This document shows positions 1 to 11,884 of a stretch of DNA of 64,000 nucleotides, one piece after another (position 1 is the first letter of the stretch; every line of letters starts with the position of its first letter). This stretch comes from Sipunculus nudus (taxonomy: Eukaryota; Annelida; Sipuncula; Golfingiida; Sipunculidae): assembly GCA_026874595.1 (NCBI GenBank), contig CM049307.1, positions 34,330,862 through 34,394,861 of the forward strand, written 5' to 3'. A program made the translations under genes and the position numbers. A model generated the notes under the pieces. It made no database searches. It was not told the origin of the DNA and saw only the letters and a list, made by a program, of their open reading frames with translations.

Positions 1-754
1 GCGCCACCTGTCATAAAATCAAGAAAGCTATCTAGGATGTATATGCATGCCGATTTTTAGGTGAATTAGTCAAACCACTGCAGAGATATGAGTGATTTTA
101 ACCCCAGGCAGATGAACAAATGGACACTGTGCAAACATGGTTGCAGGTGGCGCCACCTTTTGTTGTGTATGTTATAAAGCATTCCCAGGGCTACATTTGT
201 GTAAAAAAAAATTCCGGATCGGTCAAACGGTTCCCGAGATATAAGGGTTTATGTGTGGAGCGTTAGCGTGAATGTAGGTGGCGCCACCTGTCATAAAATC
301 GAGAAAGCTATCTAGGATGTATACGCATGCGGAATTTTAGGTGAATTAGTCAAACCACTGCAGAGATATGAGTGATTTTAACCCTAGGCAGATGAACAGA
401 TGGACACTGTGCAAACATGTTTGCAGGTGGCGCCACCTTTTGTTGTGTATGTTATAAAGCTATCCCAGGGCTACATTTGTGTAAAAAATTTTTCCGGATC
501 GGTCAAACGGTTCCCGAGATATATGGGTTTATGTGTGGAAACAGACGCACAAACGGACGCTGGGGAGAGACGAAAGGTCAGAGGTCAAGGTCACTTGGTT
601 AGGCCCCAGTTCACACGTGACCCTATAATTTGTGTAAGTTTCGGAAAAATCTGTCCAGTAGTCTCAGAGGAGTTCTCCGGAAACGAACGCGGCGGCGGCG
701 GCGGAACCCGGTCAAAAACATAGTATCCGCAAAACTTCGTTTTGGCGGATACAA
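1..754. repeat. F1 tandem repeat element, 3' part
   Basis: Two copies of a unit of 280 bases start at 1 and 281. Each unit is a dimer of two diverged halves of about 140 bases, and each half begins with the palindrome AGGTGGCGCCACCT (perfect at 145-158, 276-289 and 425-438). Both halves carry a phrase like GGTCAAACGGTTCCCGAGATAT and the unit contains a GCAGATGAACAGATGGACAC tag. After the array comes a tail with AGGTCAGAGGTCAAGGTCA (575-593), a GGC-rich run, and a terminal hairpin around 722-753 (arms GTATCCGCAAAAC and GTTTTGGCGGATAC). The same tail ends the copy at 29739-31484. No long open frame is conserved between units, so I do not read it as coding. The element starts outside the window. 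Confidence 0.85.
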
Positions 755-2097
755 TAATTACGATAATGATCTAAAGTACATTTTGTCTGGTCTTTGAATT
801 TACCTGAATAATAATTTTTTAAAGCACATAGTATTTCTTTATTCTCTGATATTTCCGAATCGTCAATTAAAAGCTTGAGAATTGTTTTCTTGAATGTATT
901 AGACTTTTCCAACCCTAGAAAGTATTTGGAACTGCGTTCAACTTCCTCTGTCATTGAGCACGAGATCGGACTCTTGCACCCTTAGTTTTTGAGTCATAAT
1001 AGCTTTCTAATTCCTCTTTTGTTTTTAAGTAACAGTCTTTATTATTTTCTTTTCCATTTTCAAGGTTATCAGCCAGCGTGGACATCTTTTCCTCCAGTGA
1101 CTTTATTTACTTTACGTTCATTTGCTTTATTTTTGCAGTATCTAATGGTAAATTCACGAATACGATATTTTAGGAACTCCCATTTGAACCTTGGGTGTGT
1201 GCACGGTTCACTGCACCATGTTTCGATGTTCTTTTTCATTTTATTGACATATGTCTCATCCTCGACAAGCGAACAATTAAAACGCCAGTGGGAAGGGCCA
1301 TGTTTACCCTATTTGGTATTTTTTAAATGAAGAATGAGGGCAGAATGATCTGTATCTACAGACAGTATAATTTTGCATTCTGCTACAATATCCTGCACAA
1401 CGTCTGATACTAAAAACATGTCCAACCGGCGTTATACTAATGGGTTAAGTGTTCGCCATGTAGATTTCCTCATAGTTTCCTTTCGGATTCTCCAAATATC
1501 ACAAAGATTAAATTTTCCCATTATTTCTTTTACGCAACATATACTCTTTTCCTTTAATTTTGGATTACCACCGTTTGCATCTAAACTTGAAAAGTGAAAG
1601 TAAAAATCACCTCCCCATAAAATAGGAGTAGATTCGTCTATGTAAATATTAGACAATACATTATGGAGATCTTAAAAAAATATTACCTGCTCATTGAGAT
1701 GGTTAGGTGCATTTAATAAGAAAGGTGCTCCTTGAATAGAGCAATGGAGAATAATATATCTGCCATTGTGATCTATATGTAAAGATATTTCAGAATAATC
1801 TAGTTTATGACCAATATGAATACTAACACCACAGCTTCTATTAGTATTATGGGAAAAATAACTTTTTCCTTTCCACTGATTTTTCCAAGTTGTCTCATCG
1901 TCTTTCGTGGAGTGAGTCTCTTGCAAAAAACTTATACCCTCTGACATCTTATGGTTTACAAGCCAATTAAATACTTTCCTCCTTTTAAAATATTTTCTAA
2001 GACCTCGCACATTTAGTGTTGCAAGGGAAAAATTAATATTTTTATAATGCAGTGAGTCTATTCTTCTTGTGTGTTGATAACTCATATCTGAAAACAA
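720..2097 (-). pseudogene. LINE ORF2 relic: endonuclease and linker, no RT
   Basis: From 2097 down, one frame reads as an AP-endonuclease: LATLNVRGLR, SFLQETHS, a W....SYFSHN segment with SCGVSIHIG, then ILWGGDFYFHFSSLDANGG and finally TDHSALILHL, the usual DH-containing C-terminal motif. At least three in-frame stops (near 1674, 1434 and 1328) break it. A further piece at 954-712 (SSKYFLGLEK..., NKEIL) matches the linker that precedes the reverse transcriptase in L1/Tx1-like elements. The catalytic RT domain is absent. Normally this protein would nick DNA and copy its own RNA into the genome; this copy cannot. Confidence 0.75.
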
Positions 2098-3290
2098 AAG
2101 TTACAATATAGATCATGAGTTTTAGAACCAACATTTTCACATATTAAAGAGCTGCTGACATTGAGAATAACAATGAAAACATTTAAACACAAAGAACTGA
2201 CGCATGTCATCATATCTATCGTACTTCGTTTGCTCCTTCATATGAATGGTTATACTTTTTAATTTCATAATAATTTTCAGATAACAATATGTATATTCGG
2301 TCAATTTCTAGCCAGAATGGTGTCAAGTGGAACACCATACTCGATCTGGTGAATTTTCTCCTGGTTATCCTTTACAAATATTTTGCCATCCCATGTCCAT
2401 GATGTTTTGACTCTTGGGTCATTCTTGACTCTGTTAAACAACATTTTCATTTCAATGCTCATGTCATCAACAATCAGTGTTTTTGTTCCTTTGAATTTTC
2501 TACGTTCTCTCATCACCCTGATTTTGTCATCTCTCCTCATAAATTTAACAATGATAGGACGAGGTCCTTTTCTATCCTTTTTATTGAATGAACCAAGACG
2601 GTGTGCCACATCAATATCCCTCTCACGCAGATGTACCCCAAGTGTCCTCTCACATAGTCTCAGGATTGTTGCTCTACAATCTTCGTTTCTGTCACCCTCC
2701 ATCACCCCATATATTTTAATATTTGACCTACGTGAATATTGTCCGTTGTGGACAGATTTGGTCTTAGCTTCCAATTATTTAAAATTTGTGTCCTTAAGCA
2801 GATCTTGCATAAGTTCAGAATCTTTCTTCAGTGTCTTTAATTACGTTCTCAAATTTTCATTCTCTCTCTCCAGGTTTGTCACTTTATCCTCAAGTTGTAA
2901 AGTCCTTTCATCTATCTTTTTATTTATCTCAAAGATAATTTCAACTTTCAACTGGTTTAACATTTCTTGAATCTTAGATTCAGTGACAGAAGCCATATCT
3001 GGTTCCTCCTCCCCTCAGTTGAGCTAATAGATAGATACTGTTTAAGTTTCTTATAATCTAGCTGTGGTGATGTAGAGGAGGATAATGGGGATGATAGGGA
3101 CCTCTCTCGTTTTTTGTCAACACTCATAATAAATTTTCACTTCGACCAAAACAAACATTCATTTTGGAGCAAACGAATCACACCCTTACAAACACATTAC
3201 GTGCATGATGACATAACACCAACAAAAGAGGGCTCCTGGTTTAGGTTAGCATTCAAAGAAGCGGAGTGCCCGGGTACTCCGGTCATCTAG
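755..3290 (-). mobile_element. Decayed L1/Tx1-like non-LTR retrotransposon (LINE)
   Basis: Read on the minus strand, a short leader (about 3290-3128) is followed by an ORF1 relic and then the endonuclease and linker part of ORF2. Several stops and at least one frameshift show it is dead. The reverse transcriptase and 3' end are missing: homology stops at about 755, where the terminal hairpin of the F1 element begins, so F1 either inserted into it or joined it by rearrangement. Order of domains (ORF1 with an RNA-binding fold, then an AP-type endonuclease) is that of L1/Tx1-like LINEs. Confidence 0.8.
2301..3127 (-). pseudogene. LINE ORF1 relic (L1 ORF1p-like, transposase-22 type)
   Basis: The probable original ATG is at 3127-3125 (protein starts MSVDKKRERS). 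The N-terminal part is Ser-rich, a frameshift falls near 3020, and a coiled-coil stretch follows (QLEDKVTNLERENENLR) with in-frame stops near 2845 and 2780. The intact frame 2774-2301 carries the conserved ORF1 core: RRSNIKIYGVMEG, then DIDVAHRLG, PIIVKFMRRDDK and LIVDDMS. In this family the protein binds LINE RNA as a chaperone. Homology is by motif recognition only; the frame is not functional. Confidence 0.75.
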
Positions 3291-4490
3291 TGCAGTGGCA
3301 AAGACTCTAGGCCAAGCATTTACAATGGTCTTTTATGAATTGGTCTTTGCTATTTAATTTACATGTTTCAGAATTATTTAAAGTCAAATTAATTTTATGT
3401 CACAAAAAGTTTACAATTTGGTTATTAAGCAAGAAAAAAAGCAAGATTTCAAATTTTTAGACCTCACAAGCGTGAATAACCTACCATAAGTGGCGAAGAC
3501 TTCAGAGCTTAACAATGTGCGTCGTGCCACTCTGCCACACCAGGGGACCTCTCGTGGTGACGGTGTTGGTATCCAGGTATTGTGCACGTTATTTTTCTAT
3601 GTGATTGTATTGACTTGTTGCTATACCGCTGTTTTACAGTATAATTGTATTGATTTAGTGTATTGTATTGCTAGGGTTGTTTTAAGAATAAATTATAGTT
3701 ATTTGTTAACAAAAAAACCACTGACTTCTGTATTCATTCACCCTAGACATTTCACGCTGCCTAGTGTTACAGAATCTGATTTTTTTAATCTCCGTTACAG
3801 ACTTTGTGTTCATCACACATACGTGATCTGTTTATATTAGGTTCCGTAACAGTGTATACTTCCAGGTGCTATACTACTAGAGCCAGGGAGTTCAGATTAC
3901 AACTATTTGTAGATTATTTTACAAAGGGGTTAACGCCAGGATTTATAATATTCGGAGCAACCTGAGATTTATTATAATATTTTAGGGGGTTTTAAGCAAG
4001 TTGCCACCTCTAAAATCGCCCCTGGTGAAACAACTTGGTGGTTTATTAGATCATAATAAATTAGCTGATTATTTCAGCATATCTAATTTAAAGCCTTTGT
4101 TTAAATTGCAATTTAAACACAAAAAGACGAGAACCTCACATGACAATTGAACAGAGTGCTAATGAAACAAGCCTGTTAATAAACAACTTTAATAGATTAT
4201 ATAGCATTTTTTTCAGGATTGGATAATTATACACATAAAACACAAGTTTACAGTCTGTACGGAGAATCTAGAAATAAACTGAATAAAAAAAATATTAATT
4301 GTAAAATTAGGATAGAAAACTAATAACATTTTAAGGATTAATATTCCATGACGATTAGGACAATTAAAATAAAATTATCTACAAATGAATGTATTGCAGT
4401 TAAATTAATAACAGGATTGGGGAGGAAAATAATAATATATAGCAGTTATTAAACGTTAAGGTATATCTAAGCATATGCGTCTTTTTCCAA
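3291..4490. other. No gene recognised; possible LTR-like or repeat debris
   Basis: This stretch is AT-rich with short open frames only. The plus frame 3490-3840 shows no domain I recognise, though its first 30 codons look more codon-like than the rest. I see no reliable exon, tRNA or promoter. Confidence 0.4.
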
Positions 4491-4499
4491 CATAATTAT

Positions 4500-4692
4500 T
4501 GCCTGATAAGTTAATAAAATTTGCCATCAAGCATTTAGATAATTTCATACGGAACAATGATTCAGAAAAAATAAAGAGAGAGGCACTAATTGCACCGTTT
4601 GAGGAAGGTGGTATGAACATGATGGATTCTTCCATTTAAGATAAAGTCCTTATAATTGCTTTAATAAAAAGACTAAGAACCATCAGACAATT
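4500..4692 (+). mobile_element. LINE ORF2 C-terminal fragment, L1/Tx1-like
   Basis: On the plus strand the frame reads NFIRNNDSEKIKREALIA, PFEEGGMNMMDSS, a stop, then DKVLIIALIKRLRTIRQ. This is the familiar 'KRKTL..YEEGGLNMID....LK..WIKRL' block found after the reverse transcriptase palm and thumb in L1/Tx1-like LINEs. It is opposite in orientation to the LINE at 755-3290, so it is a separate insertion. It carries one in-frame stop and no flanking LINE sequence that I can follow. Confidence 0.6.
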
Positions 4693-5757
4693 ATAGTGCC
4701 TAGACAGTCGGGAGGTAAAACGCTCGATCCCCAGAGTGGATATGCAAGGGTGGTTTTTTGTCTCGTCCAGGGCCGGTGTTTTTCTCCGGTCCTCCAGGCC
4801 AGTCTCCTTCACCTCCAAAGAATATCAACAGCCACCATCGAGCCAATGAGAGTGCCTCGTATTTGTAACTAGTTGTACAGTCCATACAAGAAAATTGAAA
4901 AATAAATGAAGTTGATATTGTTTAATTTTATCTGATTCCATTATATAATTTAGATTTTTTAGGGACTCTTTCGAATGCATCATATTCAAATTAAGCCAAA
5001 AGAAGTAAAATCACGGATATTATGTTTAAACACAAGTATTAATGCAGGTTATGTAATATCCTATCAGATTAACTTATTTTTAGAGATGTAAAATTTAACT
5101 TCCTGCCAACTGAGGAAATGGGCAATAAGTATTACCTACAATCAAAATTAATTATCTTCCCTTCTTCACACTGATGTCGGCATCTGACATTTTATGATAG
5201 AACATCTTACATTTTTATTATACAACATATCACAATTTTATCAGCTTAAATCATATTTTACTCAAAACTAAACGACACGGCACGGTACAGAAGAATTGTA
5301 CAAGAAAGAGTCTCAAATGAAGTATCTTTTACACAGATGACCAACTGTAAATCATTTTCTTTACAAAAATGGTTTGAAAGAAACACCTGCTTGTTGTATC
5401 TCATTAAACATGTAAAATCCAAAAAAATGTCCCAAACTAATTGATTCTACATGAAAACTTAACGCATTTTCTATTGAGAAAAAAGATGATGACCTTGGGT
5501 TTAATATGGGCGCCATTTGACCAAGAATGCAAGAATAAAATGTGAACAGAATAACACTAGCTTTCCATTCATGAGTATGCGGTACATATCACACTTTGCA
5601 CCAGTCAATGACATTAGGGCCTGGTCTTTACTCTGACCTGAAATGGATTAGCAGTGACCACAGCGTAAAGAATGTATACTGTATCAGATTATGAACCATA
5701 TGGTTCAGTCTGGGCATCGGAAGCGGTAAGCCAACAGCCGGTACAGATCCCCATTTA
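4693..5757. other. Intergenic, no gene recognised
   Basis: A GC-richer block at 4730-4850 has short overlapping minus-strand frames with no known motif and probably belongs to a dispersed repeat. The rest is AT-rich and featureless by eye. Confidence 0.4.
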
Positions 5758-6190
5758 AAACAAGTGATCTATGGGTTGTGACGCTCAGCTGACCAGCAAG
5801 CCATTACAGGAAATTCATCACCTGAAGGCCATATTTGGATTAACTTTAGATCTGATCTTGACCTTTGACCTTCTGACACCCGAGTCGACAGGGAACTGGA
5901 ACGTGATAACAGTAAAGGGTCACACATATAGCAGACTGTCAGTCTGAATCAAATCATGACTGGACTATACAGGTAGTACAAACCGTTTGACACCACAGTC
6001 GACAGGGTTCTTCCGTAAGTAAACGGTCACACGTGCAGACTCCGTCAGACTGAATCAAATCATGACTGGTCTATACAGGTAGTACAAAAGCCAGTCTTTA
6101 CAGGTAGTACAAGAAGGATTAAGATCAAGGTCACCAGTTTTCAAACTCCTCTGAGAACTTGAATGAAACATTTTATCTATCAAATCTGTG
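5758..6190. repeat. Degenerate F2-like start and short direct repeats
   Basis: At 5761 an F2-like beginning occurs (ACAAGTGATCTATGGGTTG then CGCTCAGCTGAC). A block of about 45 bases (CAGTCTGAATCAAATCATG through CAGGTAGTACAAA) occurs at about 5938 and again at about 6044, with a shortened third piece at about 6085-6110. The stretch 6119-6170 (GATCAAGGTCACCAG and following bases) resembles 55170-55230, marking another dispersed family. A TGACCTTTGACCT site lies at 5859-5871. Confidence 0.55.
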
Positions 6191-6623
6191 GACACATTCA
6201 AAAGAATTCCTAAAGATGATTGTCAGCAGAAGACTGTGACTTAGTTGTTGTATTGCATGTTCTAGTAAGGAATATAACCAGATGGTTGTTTTGATAAGTT
6301 ATTGTACATTAATATGGAGTATCACATTTAGATATTAGCGTGAGAACATTGGTTAAAAAAAACACACGTGTCTCATTTTATGTTAATTTCAAAGATGTTT
6401 AGCGGTTAGAATGCATACATGCTTCATTTAATGTTAATCTCGGTACAGTTTAATTCAATCGGAGCCGTCTCTTTTTGGCGGTCTCTATACAAACGAGGGA
6501 ATGTTGTAGATTTCAAAGGAATACCAAATGTTTAGTTTTTGTCTATCCTTTTAAGAATTTATACTGCAATTGACGGCCGGCGTCATTAGGAGTGGTGATT
6601 GGCCAGAAGAGGAGTGGGAGTTG

Positions 6624-6646
6624 TGACGTCAGCAGGCATTTATAAG
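6624..6646 (+). promoter_or_regulatory. CRE and TATA box of a plus-strand promoter
   Basis: A perfect palindromic cAMP response element, TGACGTCA, lies at 6624-6631. A TATA-like TTTATAAG follows at 6639-6646, which would place transcription start near 6670. The surroundings (6570-6850) are clearly richer in G+C than the flanks. In animals this arrangement is typical of CREB-responsive core promoters. Start site and activity are inferred, not seen. Confidence 0.55.
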
Positions 6647-6671
6647 TCGCGAGGAGGACGTTTTCGGGAGA

Positions 6672-7143
6672 ACAGCCCGACCAGCGTACCAGAGAGGTAT
6701 AACCTTGCGATATCTACAGCAGTCCGGGGGCAGGTCTGCATGCGTCACAGTGAAGATAGCTGAGAGATGATGTCTAGAAGCGTAGTTGGTCGGTGTCTGG
6801 GGAAGGCCACAGTGAATTCTCTGTAAAGGACTTCAGAGCGAGTATCGCATTTTTGCAGACAGACTGTTAAATCGGCGATTTATTACCTGTGGTGAGGACT
6901 ATTTAAACGCGTAACTCAAGAGTACTGAATATTGCTGTGTGAAGGCGTATTTGGCTGCCTAAAACTAGATGATTCCAGGAGACATCAGCTGTTAAGGACA
7001 TGGATTCAACGCCCAGAAAGAATAGTCTGTGCGCAGTGCGTGACCTGTGCCAAACGTGTATACTCCAGAGAGAGTTTGTGGATTATAGGAGCTCCGATAA
7101 TGTATAGGACTGAATGTACTGTAAACACAACTCAAGCCACTCG
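6672..7143 (+). other. Putative first exon of an unrecognised plus-strand gene
   Basis: Starting about 26 bases after the TATA-like box, this GC-richer stretch ends in a strong donor (ACTCG then GTAAGTC at 7144). A frame open across 6932-7143 ends with two bases of a codon. It has a Cys-rich segment (IVCAQCVTCAKR), and its only ATG is at 7100. A separate small frame begins at a good-context ATG at 7000 (MDSTPRKNSLC) and stops at 7107, overlapping the 7100 ATG; it could be an upstream ORF. If spliced to 14131, the 7100 start would give a 72-residue protein. No family is recognised. Confidence 0.4.
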
Positions 7144-7364
7144 GTAAGTCGAACATTGTTACATCCCGGTGTTACGTGTACGTGGTTGTCATGTGATCAG
7201 AAACATTTCAGTTGCCAGAAATCTTCAATTTCCGCAAGAATGTTCTTCAGTTGCGTTTGTGTGTTTTATGTGTTTGTCACGACTCTACAGGCCAAACCGC
7301 TTTGAAACTTACAGAAATGATGGAAAAGCAGAAGGCCTGGAAGAATATTGTTTTTGGTAAATAT

Positions 7365-10300
7365 AGGTCAAAGGTCAAGTTCATCGAAAAACGTAATTTT
7401 TTCATCGTATCTTTGTGTGAGTATTGCTCCTATTTTCACAAACTATGGCTCATTTTCTTCCTCTGGATATTCTTTATCACCTGGTCTAGTCAACGTGTCT
7501 CAAACTATTGTCAGTTTCTAAGTCTGTCTGTATGTTTGTCAGTTGTCCTCATTACCGACTGTTTTCTGCTTGTTTCTTACATATTGCATTCTACAAGCCA
7601 CGGTTTTGCAGAAATTACTTTGTAGCTTATACATATTGTATATCGAAACGATTTCTTTTGTATATAATTTATAGGTCAAAGGTCAAGGTCTTCAAAACGT
7701 GTGAAAATCTTATTTTCCTCATAATTTGTCAATATCGGCCCTATTTTTACATACTATATCTCATTTTCACCCCCTTTGTCTTCTCCATCACCTGGTTTAG
7801 TCACCTACCCTCCATTTTGTGTCACTTTGTCAGAATGTCTTTTTTACAGTTGTCCTCAATTTCGCCTTATATATAGCATTCTACAGCCAACAGTTCTACA
7901 AGAATCAATTTGTAGTTACACATATTGTTTATTGGAATGATTTCTGGAAGTCTTATGTATATTGTTTAAATAGGTGAGAGATCAGGGACAAGGTCATCAA
8001 AACTCATCAGAATTTTATTTTTCTCACACCTTATCAATATTGATCCTATTTTCACAAGCCATATCTCATCTTCTTTCTCTTGGCCATCTCCATAAATTGG
8101 TCTAGTCATCTGTTATCTTACATGTGTCACTTTGTCATTATGTCTGTCTGTGTGTTGTGTGATTGCTGGTTCTTGTGTCTCACAATGACCATTCAGGCCA
8201 CGATTTTGCAGGAATCCTTTTAAAATGGTATATCTTATGTCGTATATTAATATCTCGGAAGTGATTTTTCATTTTCAGAAAATAGCCGCTCGGGGGCGCC
8301 GTACTCGAAACATTAAAACATACAATTGTTTGGCCATATCTCCATAACTATAAACCTATCCTACATAAAGTAAAGCTCATTTTGTTCCTCTTCACCTTCT
8401 CCACCAGATCTAGTCATCTGTTATCTCAGATGTGTCACTTAGACATTATATCTGTCTGTTTGTTAGCAGTCCTCAATTTAGCGTGCTTGCTGTATCTTGC
8501 AATTGACATATAACATTGTAAAGACCATGCAAAGTTTTCCACGAATCACTTTTTTTAACTTGCGCATATCGTATATATACGATTTCTGAAGGCGTATGTG
8601 TACTTAATAGTTCAAGGTCAAGGTCTTCAAAAAACGTCAAAATCTTATTTCCCTAATAACTTTGTTAATATTGGTCCTATCCTCACAAACTATGGCTCAT
8701 TTTTTACTTCTTCTTCATTGCTCATTCATTTGTCAAATTCTTCCTCATTTCTGGCAAGCGCTCAACCTCTGGTCGTCTAGTTTGTACATCCCGATTCTAC
8801 TGGCCACAAATTTGTAGGAATCGTTTTTTAAACTTGCAGGGTTTAAAGAACACCTGAAATTCTAGGAGTCTGGTGTCTTTTAGAGTTAATAGGTCAAAGG
8901 TCAAGATCAAGGTTTTCGAAAAACATACAGTTTTATTTTCGTCATTACTTCGTCAAAAAGAGGCCTATCTAAATAAACCATAGCTGATTTTGTTCCTCTG
9001 TGCTTTCTGCTCGAGACTGGTTGGTCAGTTGGCATCTCCGATGTGTCATTGTGTAGTATGTCCGTCTGATTGTCAGTTGCGGTCAAATTCGCCTTTCTGC
9101 TTGGTCTTTCGTCTGACATATGGCATTCCACAGGCCAGATCTAATTAGCAATCCCTCTGAATGTTATACTGTTGATAGAACACCTGAATTTCAGGAGTTT
9201 GATGGGTTTTTTTAGAGTTAATATGGCAATGAAGGTCAAGGTAATCGAAAAATGTCAATTTTTTTATTTTCGTCATTATCTCGTCAAAACAAGGCCTATA
9301 GACATAAACCATAGCTCATTCTGTTCCTGTATGCTTTCTACATAAGGTGAATTAGTCAATTGTGATCTCAGATGTGTCAGTATGTCCGTCTGTTTGTATT
9401 TTGTTGTCAAGTTCGCCTCCCTGCTTGTTCTTGGGTGTGACATATGGCTTTCCACAGGCCAGATTTCTTAACAATCCCTCTAAATGTTATATCATTGATA
9501 GAACACCAAAAGTTCTAAAAGTCTGATATCTTTTAGAGAAAATAGGTCAAAGGTCATCAAAAACCAAAAAAATGTTTTTTCCTCATATCTTCATAAAAAT
9601 AAAACGTAGCCGCAAAAACTGTAGTTCATTTTATTGACATTCCATAGCCTTCCTCCTGTTGTGTAGCTGTACCAATCTGCTATTAGCATGGTTAAATTTC
9701 GGGAAATTCATGATATTCCAAATATTAGGTTTCATTTTTCTAACTTTATCACTTTTAAAGTTAGAAAGGTCTAGTTTTTGCTTCAGGCAACATGGAGTCA
9801 GTGTAAATCGAGATTTTGTAAAAAAAAAAAAAAAAAAAAACCTTGGGAACTCTCACCTTTTCTCGTCAAACGAGATATAACAAGATTTCACTTTTTTGGC
9901 TATAAGGCCACAATTCTCGAGCAATTGTTAAAAAAATTATATACAGTTGATAGACAAATAAAGCCTTTCGTTTTTAATTGAGATAGGTCAAAGGTCAAGG
10001 TCATTGAAAACCCTTAAAATATTATTTTGCTTATAACTTTGTCAAATATGGTCCTATCTACAAAAACTCTAGCTCATTTCATTTGTCTATGCATTCCCCA
10101 TCATGATGTTTAGTCACCTGTCATCCAGGGTGTGACAGTCTGTCATTGTATATGAATTTCCATCTGTTGTTCTTTGGTCTGACGTCATTCTGGAGTCCAT
10201 GCTATTTTAGCAATGCTTCTGAAAGGCACACAGTTAAAATAAAACCAGGAAATATGTTTTGCCTGTCTGTCCGTTCGTACGCGACGTTTCGATAGTAACA

Positions 10301-10450
10301 TAAGAAAAATAAAAGTGCTACTGTTTCTGCTCTCCGTGAACATTGCGCATTTAAATTACTGTTTTCACTTGTTCCCGTCTTTCTGTCTCTCTGTCTGCAT
10401 GTTATATTTCTTTTTCCGGCATGCGCTCGACCTAAGGTCGTCTAGTTTTG
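7365..10450. repeat. F3 tandem array, unit about 300-330 bases
   Basis: Around nine diverged units. Each starts near AGGTCAAAGGTCAAGGTC, followed by a phrase like CTCATAACTTCGTCAAAATA, then CATAGCTCATTTTGTTCC, a TCTGTCTGTTTGTCAG stretch and a GCATTCTACAGGCCA stretch. Unit starts lie near 7365, 7673, 7973, 8611, 8891, 9220, 9544 and 9985. Two endings occur: one near 8755-8780 and one at 10421-10450, the latter with the palindrome CGACCTAAGGTCG (10428-10440) followed by TCTAG. A 22-base A run lies at 9819-9840. No conserved protein frame is visible. If the plus-strand gene is real, this array fills its intron. Confidence 0.8.
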
Positions 10451-11498
10451 ATATTTCTGTTTTTATTTAATTTGCATTCCTTCTGGATTAAATAAATAAC
10501 ATGAGTTGACGTAAAGCGATTCATTTTACATACATCATGTAACTATACGCAGGTGGCCTTAAGGTTGTCAGCAGTTCCAAGTATAGGTAAACCTAGACAC
10601 TATATCACGTTTAATATATATGTAACAGATATAACCGTGAAATCGCATATAACATGATCAAATACAAAAAGAAAGGCATATGTTGGTTCGTGTGAAATGT
10701 GCTCACCTGGTTAATAGTACACGGAATAAACCGCATGCCAAACATCATTCAGAAGTTGAACATGGAATGCATACGCTTTGTCTGTGCAAGTTATTTAAAT
10801 TTGAATATATATATTTTATCTATGGATGATTGACAGGTGCTATTTTTGTAAATGGGCTTTAGGGTCTGACCGGGGAGCGAATAAACTTTTTTATATATAT
10901 AGACCTTAAACGTTGTGCTGTATGCATCCATTCTCATGGCAAATCTGGGTGGACAACTTTTGACGTTTTAGGGATGGTTACCGGTAATGACCGAATTTTT
11001 TTTAGAAAGATTTTAAGAATGGCGGAAATCATCCACTGAATCCTTGTACTTTTCTTGCAGCTCCATACCTTCATTTCACACACGAACACACCCTCACAGG
11101 TGGTGGGCAATGTTTGCGAAACACAGGAACATATATGATACTAATTATATAGTAACCAAACCAGTTTATATTACGACGAACCATTCAATGGAAGGTCATT
11201 ATCAAGACTAAGATTACGTCAGAGATTCGATGAAGATCGTAGACTAACAGAAGAATTCTCTTAGTGTGGGGGACAAATGAGCAAAACGTTCAAATTATAG
11301 TCAGCGTTTTATTAGCATAAATTTCTCATATTAACAGCAAATTAAAAATACTGTCATCACATCAGAAATGGTGTACAGTGACAGGTATTTACTAGATTAA
11401 CAGCTTTCAACCCAGGACCACAGACCCGCATTAAGAGCGCGTTACCTGTGTTAATGTATGGTCTAAATTCACCTAAGGTTTTACATATATAAATATAA

Positions 11499-11514
11499 CT
11501 ATATATATATATAA

Positions 11515-11573
<59 letters not shown>
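11499..11573. repeat. (AT)n microsatellite
   Basis: Long alternating TA run with one short interruption (AAAC) near 11514. It can form cruciform or slipped structures. The overlapping frames rich in Tyr and Ile are artefacts of this repeat. Confidence 0.95.
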
Positions 11574-11576
<3 letters not shown>

Positions 11577-11858
11577 AGTGTTCACCATAGGCGTATTTCA
11601 ACCGGTCAGTATATAAGAAATAAAATACATAGACACGCATGACTTGGTGCGTCATTCTGGTAACAGTGGTTAACAAATAATAATGAGACCATGTATACAA
11701 ACACAAGCATAAATGACCAAACAAAATTTTCTTCTCCATACTTGCTCATTTCTCCTAAAAAAGGTGTCTGTTCATTCTGCTTCTCATTCAAACGCCAAAC
11801 CGCACGAAAGATTAAACTTATATTGACACATCTAAATGACCGTTCGGCAAGTGTAGAA

Positions 11859-11884
11859 CACACACACACACACACGCACACACA
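11859..11884. repeat. (AC)n microsatellite
   Basis: AC dinucleotide run interrupted once by CGC. Confidence 0.95.

Noticed and set aside
3490-3840. Plus frame starting MAKTSELNNVRRATL as a gene
   Set aside because: Hydrophobic, low-complexity C-terminal part, no promoter or family match. I could not separate it from repeat debris.
11473-11739. Minus frame rich in Tyr-Ile repeats
   Set aside because: Artefact of the (AT)n microsatellite.
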